From Bacillus sp. RO3 (GTDB lineage Bacteria; Bacillota; Bacilli; Bacillales; Bacillaceae_B), in contig NZ_JAAXCV010000023.1 in assembly GCF_012911895.1 (NCBI RefSeq), forward strand, positions 1 through 64,000: a DNA stretch of 64,000 bases, written 5' to 3'. How positions within the stretch are numbered: position 1 is the first letter of the stretch; the number at the start of each line of letters is the position of its first letter. This document shows positions 15,822 through 23,423 of the stretch, one piece after another. The notes under the pieces were generated by a model. That model did not search any database. It worked only from the letters and a program-made list of their open reading frames with translations, and was not told the DNA's origin. A program made the position numbers and the translations under genes.

Positions 15822-17063
15822 ATGCGTATTAATCATAATATCGCGGCTTTGAATACTTATCGTCAGTTGAATAGTGCTTCGACTGCACAATCAAAATCTA
15901 TGGAGAAATTGTCTTCTGGTCTTCGAATTAACAAGGCTGGGGATGACGCTGCTGGTTTAGCGATCTCTGAAAAAATGCGTGGTCAGATTCGTGGGTTGGA
16001 TATGGCTTCAAAGAATGCTCAAGATGGTATTTCTTTGATTGCAACAGCTGAGGGAGCATTAAATGAAACTCATGATATCCTTCAACGTATGCGTGAATTG
16101 GCTGTTCAAGCTTCCAATGACACAAATACAACAACTGACCGAGAAGAAATTCAAAAAGAAATTAACCAAATGACATCAGAAATCAACCGTATTGGTAATA
16201 CAACTGAGTTTAACACTCAGAAATTATTAAATGGTGAGAAGACGACTGCTAGTGCTGCACAAACTGGTTCAGTAGCACTTGATTCTGGTTCAGGAGTATT
16301 AACAATTACTGATGGAAGTGGTAGTTCAGATGCAAATGGAATAAAAATTGCCCTTACTACAGCTGCCGATGATAATTTAGCAGTTAATCAATCAGGTGAT
16401 ACTATTACGATAGCATTAGCTGATACTACAGCTGGAAATAATACAGCAGCGGCTATTCAAACGGCTTTACAGGGCCTTGGCACGGTAAATGGTGTAGATG
16501 TTTCAGATTGGACGGTCTCAGGTGATGCTACATGGACAGCTGGTGCGCCGATTTCTGCTAGTGTTGCAGCAACTAACTTGAGCGGTGGGGCCGATGCAGG
16601 TGCAGCATTAAACTTCCAAATTGGAGCAAATGAAAATCAAAGTTTATCTCTTGAAATTAATGATATGCGAGCAGTTGCTTTAGGTATTTCATCTGCAAAT
16701 ACTGCAGCTGATGCAAAGCTAGCTGTTACTGATGGAACAAGTAGTGCAACAGCTGAAGAAGCTCTTAGTGTCTTAACACATGCTGATGCTGCAGATACAG
16801 TAACAAAAATTCAAGCAGCGATCGACACGGTATCTGCTGAACGCTCTAAACTTGGAGCAAACCAAAACCGCTTAGAGCACACTATCAACAACTTAGGAAC
16901 ATCTTCTGAAAACCTAACTGCTGCGGAATCTCGTATCCGTGACGTAGACATGGCGAAAGAAATGATGAACCAAACAAAGAATTCCATTCTTTCTCAAGCA
17001 GCTCAAGCGATGCTTGCTCAAGCAAACCAACAGCCACAAGGTGTGCTTCAATTACTTCGTTAA
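15822..17063 (+). CDS. hag: Flagellin 1 (413 residues)
   Basis: Main filament subunit, exported through the flagellar type III system. The N-terminal D0/D1 region (MRINHNIAALNTYRQLNSAS, LSSGLRINKAGDDAAGLAIS, about 1-145) and the C-terminal part (ESRIRDVDMAKEMM, LAQANQQPQGVLQLLR, about 320-413) are typical. The middle (about 146-310) is a Ala/Thr/Gly-rich surface domain, so the protein is longer than the 304-residue B. subtilis Hag. No cysteine is present. A CsrA hairpin leader and a strong ribosome site (CAAGGAGGAG) control it. The 3' end shares a 44-base identical tract with flagellin 2. Confidence 0.97.
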   Translation: MRINHNIAALNTYRQLNSASTAQSKSMEKLSSGLRINKAGDDAAGLAISEKMRGQIRGLDMASKNAQDGISLIATAEGALNETHDILQRMRELAVQASNDTNTTTDREEIQKEINQMTSEINRIGNTTEFNTQKLLNGEKTTASAAQTGSVALDSGSGVLTITDGSGSSDANGIKIALTTAADDNLAVNQSGDTITIALADTTAGNNTAAAIQTALQGLGTVNGVDVSDWTVSGDATWTAGAPISASVAATNLSGGADAGAALNFQIGANENQSLSLEINDMRAVALGISSANTAADAKLAVTDGTSSATAEEALSVLTHADAADTVTKIQAAIDTVSAERSKLGANQNRLEHTINNLGTSSENLTAAESRIRDVDMAKEMMNQTKNSILSQAAQAMLAQANQQPQGVLQLLR

Positions 17064-17068
17064 TAATT

Positions 17069-17102
17069 GGAAAATGCTTCTCCTTTTTGGAGAAGCATTT
17101 TT
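17069..17102 (+). terminator. Terminator of hag1
   Basis: AAAATGCTTCTCC/GGAGAAGCATTTT stem with a TTTTT loop and a following T run. Confidence 0.92.
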
Positions 17103-17113
17103 TATTTATCTAT

Positions 17114-17266
17114 TTATTTTTCAAATACTTCCCCACGAACAATACTCACATCTCTAGGTGCCTCTATGGCTAGCCTCAATTTACGATCGTCACTTTGAAC
17201 GATCTTTATCACAATACGCCCGTCAATGACGACGGACTCATTCAGTTTTCTCCCTAATACTAACAT
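17114..17266 (-). CDS. Short CsrA paralogue, 50 residues, minus strand
   Basis: The frame starts at ATG 17266-17264 behind GGGAGGATG and encodes the CsrA core only: MLVLGRKLNESVVIDGR..., KLRLAIEAPRDVSIVRGEVFEK. The RNA-contact strands, with the L-x-L-x-RK start and the APRDV..R segment, are kept. The C-terminal helix and the FliW-binding extension of the canonical Bacillus copy are missing, and SIVRGE replaces the usual EIHRKE. It should fold as the domain-swapped dimer but may escape FliW. It lies downstream of, and in the same direction as, the LuxR-type gene, 104 bases away. A longer upstream frame exists but lacks a ribosome site. Confidence 0.85.
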   Translation of the reverse strand: MLVLGRKLNESVVIDGRIVIKIVQSDDRKLRLAIEAPRDVSIVRGEVFEK

Positions 17267-17370
17267 GGCCGCATCCTCCCTGATCCTGTTTCTAGAATAG
17301 TTTAATTCAAAGAAGGTTCGACAAGAAGTGACAAAAAGTAATAATAAAGTCATGATATTTATTACTTTTT

Positions 17371-18027
17371 TCAGAGATATTTTCTTAGTACATTCAGGGC
17401 GTCTTTTCGGTTTTTTACATTTAATTTATCGTAGATTTTACTGATGTAATTTTTCACTGTTCCATGACTTAAATTAAGATGGAGTGATATATCACTATTA
17501 TCCAGGCCGTTGAGTAAGTATTCCGCAATTTCTTTTTCCCGCTGGGTGAAGTTAAGTTCTGGAGGGATATTGACTTTATGACCGGAATCCTTTTGATCGA
17601 TCATGAAAGATTTCATGATCATGTAGTCGATTAGTTCTTTTGGGATTAAAACATGATCTTCTTTAACGGCCTTTAGCATGTCAACGATGACTTCTAAGTC
17701 CATTTTCTTGTGGATGATGCCGTTGCATCCTAATTCTAGTGCTCTCAGGCAAATAGATTTTTTTTGACAACTTCCAAGGAAGATTAATTTGGCGTGAGGG
17801 TCTGTGTGTATTAAATGGGTGACATCTTTATAGTCTTCCAGATTGATATGATCCAGATCCATCAAATACATATCAATGGATTTCTTTTTTAACTGTTCAA
17901 TGATGGTCTCTTTCGTATGAATGACTGCGCTTACTTTGATTTCCGGGTCTTTATTCACTGCACTAGCCAGGGAGTAACTGAATAATGATGGAGAGAACGC
18001 TATGCCAACTCTAAGAAAACTGGTCAA
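17371..18027 (-). CDS. Orphan NarL/LuxR-type regulator with degenerate receiver
   Basis: About 218 residues. The N-terminal half (about 1-120) has the response-regulator fold, with a putative acceptor in YLMDLDHIN, but the paired acidic residues normally near the start are absent (RVGIAFSPSLF), and a late lysine sits in IIHKKMD. Phosphorylation is therefore doubtful. The C-terminal half is a clear LuxR helix-turn-helix: FTQREKEIAEYLLNGLDNSDI, LNLSHGTVKNYISKIYDKL. No histidine kinase is nearby. TTG 18027 is preferred to GTG 18036 because AAAGGAG lies 9 bases upstream of TTG. Set between the two flagellin genes, it may regulate them; that is inference. Confidence 0.85.
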   Translation of the reverse strand: MTSFLRVGIAFSPSLFSYSLASAVNKDPEIKVSAVIHTKETIIEQLKKKSIDMYLMDLDHINLEDYKDVTHLIHTDPHAKLIFLGSCQKKSICLRALELGCNGIIHKKMDLEVIVDMLKAVKEDHVLIPKELIDYMIMKSFMIDQKDSGHKVNIPPELNFTQREKEIAEYLLNGLDNSDISLHLNLSHGTVKNYISKIYDKLNVKNRKDALNVLRKYL

Positions 18028-18046
18028 GATCAGCACTCCTTTGAAT

Positions 18047-18080
18047 AGTTATTTAGTATTTATTATAATACTAAATAACT
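18047..18080. promoter_or_regulatory. 13-bp inverted repeat upstream of the LuxR-type gene
   Basis: Arms AGTTATTTAGTAT (18047-18059) and ATACTAAATAACT (18068-18080) are perfect inverted copies with an 8-base spacer. They lie 7 bases upstream of the regulator's ribosome site and 37 bases from the divergent sigma-D promoter, so an operator serving one or both directions is plausible. It could also act as an RNA stem-loop. Confidence 0.6.
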
Positions 18081-18116
18081 AGTAACAAATATCATTTTTT
18101 TTTGAGAAAAATGATT

Positions 18117-18143
18117 TAAACAATTCAAAACTTCTGCCGATAT
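18117..18143 (+). promoter_or_regulatory. Sigma-D promoter of the csrA-paralogue/hag2 unit
   Basis: TAAA (18117-18120), 15 bases, GCCGATAT (18136-18143): perfect consensus. No comparably good promoter is seen between here and flagellin 2, so this promoter may drive both genes. Confidence 0.92.
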
Positions 18144-18175
18144 AGATAATAAGAATAATTCATATAATGGAGCTC

Positions 18176-18252
18176 AAGGATGAGTCGATAGGACCTTTTT
18201 GTACGTGCAGGATGCGCGGAGGCAAAGAAGGTCTATTGACTCATCCTTTTTT
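18176..18252 (+). promoter_or_regulatory. Terminator-like leader hairpin A with CsrA-type loop
   Basis: Arms starting AAGGATGAGTC (18176) and ending GACTCATCCTT (18247) form a stem of about 18-20 bp with one wobble and one bulge, followed by TTTTTTG. Nested in its loop is a small hairpin, GTGC-AGGAT-GCGC (18205-18217), that presents GGA exactly as CsrA prefers, followed at once by GGAGG (18218-18222). The structure sits between the sigma-D promoter and the small csrA paralogue, where termination would silence the unit. Confidence 0.75.
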
Positions 18253-18284
18253 GTTATCTTTCCATAATTCAAGGAGGAATTGCA

Positions 18285-18458
18285 ATGTTAGTTCTTGGGA
18301 GGAAGCCGGGAGAGTACATCGTACTGAACGGTAATATTATTGTAAAAGTAGTGAAAAGTGACAGTGGACATCTACGCTTAGCCATCGATGCCCCAAAGGA
18401 AGTTTCCATCGTTAGAGGGGAATTATACGAGGAACAAGCCAACCAAAAAACTTCATAA
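18285..18458 (+). CDS. Short CsrA paralogue, 57 residues, plus strand
   Basis: ATG 18285 follows AAGGAGGAATTG. The product begins MLVLGRKPGEYIVLNGN, then LRLAIDAPKEVSIVRGELYEE and a short polar tail (QANQKTS). Like the 50-residue copy it has the CsrA core with SIVRGE but lacks the long C-terminal helix that FliW binds in Bacillus. The two short copies resemble each other more than either resembles the canonical gene, which suggests duplication within this locus. It is flanked on both sides by terminator-like hairpins with GGA in their loops and stands directly before flagellin 2. It probably binds its own transcript, hag2, or both. Confidence 0.9.
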   Translation: MLVLGRKPGEYIVLNGNIIVKVVKSDSGHLRLAIDAPKEVSIVRGELYEEQANQKTS

Positions 18459-18470
18459 ACCAGGCAGCTC

Positions 18471-18545
18471 AAGGACGAGTGAATGAATGTAGATAAAAGA
18501 AAGCAGGAGGCAGCTTTTATCTACACTATTCACCCGTCTTTTTTT
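18471..18545 (+). promoter_or_regulatory. Terminator-like hairpin B with AGGAGG loop
   Basis: GACG, GTGAAT and GTAGATAAAAG (18474-18499) pair with CTTTTATCTAC, ATTCAC and CGTC (18514-18538), followed by TTTTTTT. The 14-base apical loop contains AGGAGG (18505-18510). Hairpins A and B share the 5' start AGCTCAAGGA-Y-GAGT, pointing to a common origin. It would end the short csrA transcript before flagellin 2 unless bypassed. Confidence 0.78.
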
Positions 18546-18599
18546 GTATTTGATCTTCTCATTCTAGATAGGAAGAGCGGATGCAGCCTGAAACAATAT

Positions 18600-18619
18600 G
18601 GTGAAAACGGAAGTTCACC
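18600..18619 (+). promoter_or_regulatory. CsrA-type hairpin in the hag2 leader
   Basis: GGTGAA/TTCACC forms a 6-bp stem with loop AACGGAAG, showing GGA at 18609-18611 in an ACGGA context. The ribosome site CCAAGGAGG follows about 12 bases later, giving the same two-GGA arrangement as hag1. Confidence 0.7.
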
Positions 18620-18649
18620 TCATACACATTCCAAGGAGGAAATTTAATC

Positions 18650-20611
18650 ATGAGAATCAATCATAATATTGCGGCATTGAATACTTACCGTCAGTTGAAC
18701 AGCGCTTCAACAGGACAAGCCAAATCAATGGAAAAACTATCATCTGGACTTCGGATCAACCGTGCAGGAGATGACGCTGCGGGTCTTGCCATTTCTGAAA
18801 AAATGCGTGGACAGATCCGTGGATTGGATCAAGCATCCCGTAACGCTCAAGATGGTATCTCTCTTATCCAAACGGCTGAAGGTGCGTTAAACGAAACACA
18901 CTCCATCCTTCAACGTATGCGTGAACTGGCAGTTCAATCTTCCAACGATACGAATACCGATGCAGACCGTACTGAAATCCAAAAAGAAGTCAACCAATTA
19001 GCTGATGAAATGAACCGTATCGGAAACAATACGGAGTTCAATACGAAATCTTTACTTGATGGAAGTCTGAATAAGACCGAAGCAACTGCTGCTAAATTCA
19101 TTGGGAATTCCGTTGCAGGTGGAAATATTGAAATCAGAAGTACCGCTACAAAAACATCCGCTTCAGGAGTGACCTTAACGCCTGCAGTCGACATTCACGG
19201 TGCAGAAGCAGGGAAGTTTACAAGTACGACAGCATATGCCACAGCTGCCGGTCCGAACGTGACGGCTGCTGATAATGAATTAACCGTGTCTGTAACGGCT
19301 GGTGGAACGACTGATAAAGTAACCATCAACCTTGCAGCGAAGAACTATGATGGAACAGCCGGGAATACAAAGTCAGACTTTGCCACTGACTTAGCTGCAG
19401 CCATCAATGCAGCCACTGGTACAAACGACGTTACAGTTGGCTTTGATGCGAACAACAAATTAGTTATTTCTACAAGTGCCACTGGTTCAGGTACATCAGT
19501 ACGTATCGATGGTGGGAACATGGCCACTCATTTTGGTGCAGTGAGTAATGCCAATTATGCAGATGGAATTGCTGCCAATGACTCGTTATCCATTGACGTA
19601 GATGGTGTGACTAAAACGCATTCTCTTACGAATAAGGTTTACAATACAGTTGATGAATTAGTAACGGAATTAAATACTCAATTCACGGCAGACGGCATCA
19701 CTTTCTCCAATGATAGCGGAAGCATTAAAGTAGAAAGCAATGTTGCCGGATCCACTTCAACCCTTGCGAATTTCACTGGTTCTGCGGCATCGGCACTTGG
19801 ATTAACGAATGCAGCCGTAACGGATGGACAAGATGTTAACAATACGATCCAATTCAAAGTAGATGGATCTGGAGCATACACTGCTACGATTGCTGATGGT
19901 AACTATTCAAGCAGAGATGTTTTAGCGGCCACAATCCAAAATGCACTGAATAACGCTTCTACTGGCAGTGAGGCTGACGTAAGCGTAAAGGCTGACGGTG
20001 ATCGCTTTGTATTGGATAGCGGTTCAACAGGAACGTCCAGTAAAATTGAAATTGTTGCAGCAAACGCCGATTTAGGTCTTGCAGCCAGAGCAGAAGCTGG
20101 GAACGATGGACAAAATGTTGAGCTGAACTTTGCTATTGGAGCAAATGAAGGGCAAAACTTAAAGCTGAGTATTGCGGATATGAGATCATCTGCTTTAGGT
20201 ATCTCTGGAGCTGCTTCAGGAGCAGATACCTTTACGGGAGTGGACGGTTCTACAGTCGACGCTAACTATTCATCTAACAGCGTGGATAACAAAGGAACGG
20301 CTGAATATGTCATCAGCGTATCAACGGCTGAAGATGCTGAAAATGCGATTACAGTAATTGATAATGCAATCCAAACAGTATCCCAGGAACGCTCAAAACT
20401 GGGTGCTTACCAAAACCGTTTAGAGCACACTATCAACAACTTAGGAACATCTTCTGAAAACCTGACAGCGGCTGAATCACGTGTTAGAGACGTTGACATG
20501 GCGAAGGAAATGATGAACCAAACGAAGAATTCGATTCTTTCTCAAGCAGCACAAGCCATGCTGGCTCAAGCTAACCAACAACCACAAGGGGTTCTTCAGC
20601 TTCTTCGTTAA
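18650..20611 (+). CDS. Flagellin 2 (653 residues)
   Basis: A second, much larger flagellin. The first 145 residues and last 100 nearly match flagellin 1 (same MRINHNIAALNTYRQLNSAS start and LAQANQQPQGVLQLLR end), so it can enter the same filament. The roughly 390-residue middle is Ala/Thr/Gly/Asp-rich with several repeated beta-domain patterns (NDSLSIDVDGV, NNTIQFKVDGSGAYT), likely surface-exposed D2/D3-type domains. Expression probably comes from the sigma-D promoter at 18117 by readthrough of hairpin B. It could replace flagellin 1, form a minor part of the filament, or alter surface properties. Confidence 0.96.
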   Translation: MRINHNIAALNTYRQLNSASTGQAKSMEKLSSGLRINRAGDDAAGLAISEKMRGQIRGLDQASRNAQDGISLIQTAEGALNETHSILQRMRELAVQSSNDTNTDADRTEIQKEVNQLADEMNRIGNNTEFNTKSLLDGSLNKTEATAAKFIGNSVAGGNIEIRSTATKTSASGVTLTPAVDIHGAEAGKFTSTTAYATAAGPNVTAADNELTVSVTAGGTTDKVTINLAAKNYDGTAGNTKSDFATDLAAAINAATGTNDVTVGFDANNKLVISTSATGSGTSVRIDGGNMATHFGAVSNANYADGIAANDSLSIDVDGVTKTHSLTNKVYNTVDELVTELNTQFTADGITFSNDSGSIKVESNVAGSTSTLANFTGSAASALGLTNAAVTDGQDVNNTIQFKVDGSGAYTATIADGNYSSRDVLAATIQNALNNASTGSEADVSVKADGDRFVLDSGSTGTSSKIEIVAANADLGLAARAEAGNDGQNVELNFAIGANEGQNLKLSIADMRSSALGISGAASGADTFTGVDGSTVDANYSSNSVDNKGTAEYVISVSTAEDAENAITVIDNAIQTVSQERSKLGAYQNRLEHTINNLGTSSENLTAAESRVRDVDMAKEMMNQTKNSILSQAAQAMLAQANQQPQGVLQLLR

Positions 20612-20626
20612 TAATCCATTTAGATG

Positions 20627-20655
20627 AGAGACTCTAGTTTACTAGGGTCTCTTTT
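20627..20655 (+). terminator. Terminator of hag2
   Basis: AGAGACTCTAG/CTAGGGTCTCT stem with one wobble, then TTTT. Confidence 0.85.
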
Positions 20656-20688
20656 AACATGTAAATGGTTAATGTGTCGTTAAACTGC

Positions 20689-20715
20689 TAAACTTTCCCC
20701 ACCACATTCCGATAT
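20689..20715 (+). promoter_or_regulatory. Sigma-D promoter of flaG-fliDST
   Basis: TAAA (20689-20692), 15 bases, TCCGATAT (20708-20715), one mismatch to consensus. Confidence 0.88.
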
Positions 20716-20745
20716 AATCCATATAACCCTCAGGAGGTTCTAACG

Positions 20746-21105
20746 ATGATTGATAAAGTGACAGGCGCAGTTTCAGGAGTACAATCATTTACTAGAGTAG
20801 AAAACCAACCCAATGAAGAAGTGAAACGCATTCAAGAACAGGAACGACACCATGAAGAAACCCAAGCGATAGACCCTGTCACCAAAGAAAAAATGGAAGA
20901 TGTCGTTCACGGGATGAATGAGTTTATGGACACTTCGAATACCCATCTTAAATTTGAATTTCATGATAAATTGCAGGAATATTATGTGACGGTCGTTGAT
21001 GATCGTACACAAGAGATCGTGAAGGAAATACCGGCAAAGAAGATTCTCGATATGCACGCGGCGATGACGGAATTCGTCGGTTTGCTGGTGGATAAGAAGA
21101 TTTAG
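20746..21105 (+). CDS. flaG: FlaG family flagellar protein
   Basis: FlaG-type proteins influence filament length and are often cotranscribed with fliD. The 119-residue protein has a variable charged N-terminus and the conserved C-terminal domain LKFEFHDKLQEYYVTVVDDRTQEIVKEIPAKKILDMHAAMTEFVGL. ATG 20746 follows CAGGAGG. It leads a sigma-D operon, with fliD starting 15 bases after its stop. The position corresponds to yvyC of B. subtilis. Confidence 0.94.
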   Translation: MIDKVTGAVSGVQSFTRVENQPNEEVKRIQEQERHHEETQAIDPVTKEKMEDVVHGMNEFMDTSNTHLKFEFHDKLQEYYVTVVDDRTQEIVKEIPAKKILDMHAAMTEFVGLLVDKKI

Positions 21106-21120
21106 TGGAAGGAGATACAT

Positions 21121-22641
21121 ATGGCTGATATGCGTATTGGTGGACTTGCCAGTGGTATGGACACGGATCAAATCATCAAAGACTTGATGAAGGCAGAAAG
21201 AATCCCTTTAGATAAACTGGAACAGAAGAAGCAATACCTGGAGTGGCAGCGTGATGATTACCGGGACATGAATAAGATGATGTTCGATTTTAGTAATCTT
21301 ATTTTTGACGGGGTAATGAAACAGGGGACGTATACCCAAAAGACCATCTCGGTTTCAAATCCCAATGAAGTATCCATCCGAAACATCAGCTCTACCTCTG
21401 ATTTTAACGGTACCTTAAAAGTAGAGAAGTTAGCGACCGCTGCTACGATGTACAGTACTCCGATTACTCAGTCTGATGGTGGGGCATTTGATCCCAAAAA
21501 GAAGCTGAGTGATTCCTTTGGGCTGAGTGGAGAGCAAAGCATTAAAGTCAAAGCCATCAAAGCTGATGGAACGATGGAGGCTGATTTTACCGAAATCAAG
21601 TTCAATGCTGAAGACGAAACGTTGGACAGCTTAATCTCCAAGATCAATACTCAAACAGGCGTGACCATGTTCTACGACCAACACACGAAGCAAATGTCTG
21701 TCATGAGCAAGAATACGGGAAGTAATGCCAGCGGGGCTGAAATGGAGCTGCAGGGAGATCTGTTTACGACTCATTTAAAGTTGGATGCAGACAATGATAC
21801 GGCCGTGGCAAACGCTCGCGGTTCAATTGGGGAAAACGCCAAGTTCACCTACAATGGCATGGCTACAGAACGTTCCTCGAACACATTCACCATTAATGGA
21901 TTTGAGCTGACGCTTAAGAATGCATCCAATACGAATGTAACGTTTGCGTCCCAGCCCGATACGGATAAAATTTTAGAAAAAATCGTCAAATTCGTCGACG
22001 AATACAACAAACTCATTGAAAAAGTTAACGGGGAAGTAAACGAGAAGAAATATCGTGACTTTCAACCGCTGACCGCTGAACAGAAGGAGTCCATGGAAGA
22101 AAAAGAAATCGAATTATGGGAAGAAAAATCCCGTAGCGGGACTCTCAGAAATGACTCTGTTCTGACCTCTGGACTTAACAAAATGCGGACCGACTTGTAC
22201 ACACCGGTTACAGGCGGAACATCAGGCACTGACCAGCTCGCCCAGATCGGCATCAAAACATCCAGCAACTACCTGGACCGTGGAAAGCTGATCATTGATG
22301 AAAGTAAGCTGAAAGAAGCCATCTCTAAAGATCCCAATGCGATTTATGAAGTGTTTGCAAAGAGTGGGGCTGCTTCTGATGAACAAGGGATCGCCCGCCG
22401 TTTGCGGGATACATTGAAAAATACTATGGACAGCATTGAAAAGAAGGCCGGTAAAGCATCAAGTACCAACAATACATTTACCCTCGGCCGTTTACTGAAC
22501 AATATGGACAGTCAAATGAATCGTTTCGAAGATCGCTTGATCCAAGTCGAAGACCGCTACTGGCGCCAATTCACCGCCATGGAAAAAGCCATTCAGCGTT
22601 CCAACGAACAATCCATGTTCCTTATGAACCAATTCGGCTAA
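21121..22641 (+). CDS. fliD: Flagellar filament cap protein FliD
   Basis: FliD (HAP2) caps the growing filament and folds exported flagellin into it. The 506-residue protein begins MRIGGLASGMDTDQIIKDLM, a family hallmark, with the FliD_N region to about residue 100. The FliD_C half ends in long helices (LNNMDSQMNRFEDRLIQVEDRYWRQFTAMEKA) of the leg domain. There is no signal peptide. The strong GGAAGGAG ribosome site is 8 bases before ATG 21121. fliS follows after 22 bases. Confidence 0.97.
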   Translation: MADMRIGGLASGMDTDQIIKDLMKAERIPLDKLEQKKQYLEWQRDDYRDMNKMMFDFSNLIFDGVMKQGTYTQKTISVSNPNEVSIRNISSTSDFNGTLKVEKLATAATMYSTPITQSDGGAFDPKKKLSDSFGLSGEQSIKVKAIKADGTMEADFTEIKFNAEDETLDSLISKINTQTGVTMFYDQHTKQMSVMSKNTGSNASGAEMELQGDLFTTHLKLDADNDTAVANARGSIGENAKFTYNGMATERSSNTFTINGFELTLKNASNTNVTFASQPDTDKILEKIVKFVDEYNKLIEKVNGEVNEKKYRDFQPLTAEQKESMEEKEIELWEEKSRSGTLRNDSVLTSGLNKMRTDLYTPVTGGTSGTDQLAQIGIKTSSNYLDRGKLIIDESKLKEAISKDPNAIYEVFAKSGAASDEQGIARRLRDTLKNTMDSIEKKAGKASSTNNTFTLGRLLNNMDSQMNRFEDRLIQVEDRYWRQFTAMEKAIQRSNEQSMFLMNQFG

Positions 22642-22663
22642 TCATACCAAAAGGAGTGTCACT

Positions 22664-23068
22664 ATGGCCATCAACAACCCGTATGCAGCATACCAGAACA
22701 ACTCGGTCAATACCGCTTCACCAGGTGAACTCACCCTTATGCTCTATAACGGAAGCCTAAAATTCATCCACATCGCAAAAAAAGCAATGGAAGAAAAGAA
22801 TATCGAGCTGAAAAACACCAATATCCAAAAGACCCAAGCCATCGTGAACGAACTGATGGTTACCTTGAACACGGATCTGGAGGTTTCCAAAAACCTCATG
22901 TCCCTATATGACTACATCAATCACCGTTTAACAGAAGCCAATATCAAGAATGATGTTTCGATCCTGGATGAAGTAGAAGGTCTCATCACAGAGTTCCGTG
23001 ATACGTGGAAAGAAGTCATTAAACTGAACCGCCAGAAACAGCATGCAGGACAAGGTGGACAGGCGTAA
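22664..23068 (+). CDS. fliS: Flagellin chaperone FliS
   Basis: FliS binds the C-terminus of flagellin in the cytoplasm and stops premature polymerisation; in B. subtilis it also promotes the FliW-flagellin contact. The 134-residue helical protein opens NNPYAAYQNNSVNTASPGELTLMLYNGSLKFI, the classic FliS start. Its stop overlaps the fliT start (TAATG), so the two are translationally coupled. The presence of one fliS for two flagellins fits the shared C-terminal helices of those proteins. Confidence 0.97.
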   Translation: MAINNPYAAYQNNSVNTASPGELTLMLYNGSLKFIHIAKKAMEEKNIELKNTNIQKTQAIVNELMVTLNTDLEVSKNLMSLYDYINHRLTEANIKNDVSILDEVEGLITEFRDTWKEVIKLNRQKQHAGQGGQA

Positions 23069-23415
23069 TGAGCTCAGTCCTTCTTTGTTATACCATCACG
23101 AAGCAATTAAAAGAAGTGATGGATCAGGTGAATAGTGAAAACAGGGATGCTTCCATAGAGGAAATTCAATCTCTTTTAGAAAAAAGACAGAGTGTACTTG
23201 GTACCATCAAGCCACCGTATACACAAGAGGAGCAGTTCCTCGGTAAGGAAATGACCGAGTGGAACCAGCAAATCGACCGACAGCTCGCACAACTGCGTCT
23301 GGAAATCAAACGGGACATGAACGGTTTAACCAAGAAAAAAACGTCTGTCCAAAAATACTCAAACCCATATGAATCCCTACAATACGATGGGATGTTCTAC
23401 GATAAAAAGAAATAG
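23068..23415 (+). CDS. fliT: FliT-type flagellar chaperone
   Basis: FliT proteins chaperone the cap protein FliD. The 115-residue product is helical and charged, with a region EEIQSLLEKRQSVLGTIKPPYTQEEQFLGKEM that corresponds to the family's central helices, and a flexible C-terminus ending in SLQYDGMFYDKKK. The ATG overlaps the fliS stop by one base. FliT diverges quickly, so this rests mainly on position, size and helix pattern. Confidence 0.88.
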   Translation: MSSVLLCYTITKQLKEVMDQVNSENRDASIEEIQSLLEKRQSVLGTIKPPYTQEEQFLGKEMTEWNQQIDRQLAQLRLEIKRDMNGLTKKKTSVQKYSNPYESLQYDGMFYDKKK

Positions 23416-23423
23416 GTGTTGCT

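Noticed and set aside
18541-18599. Separate promoter for flagellin 2
   Set aside because: TTGATC and TAGATA are present but only nine bases apart, and no sigma-D match with proper spacing was found.
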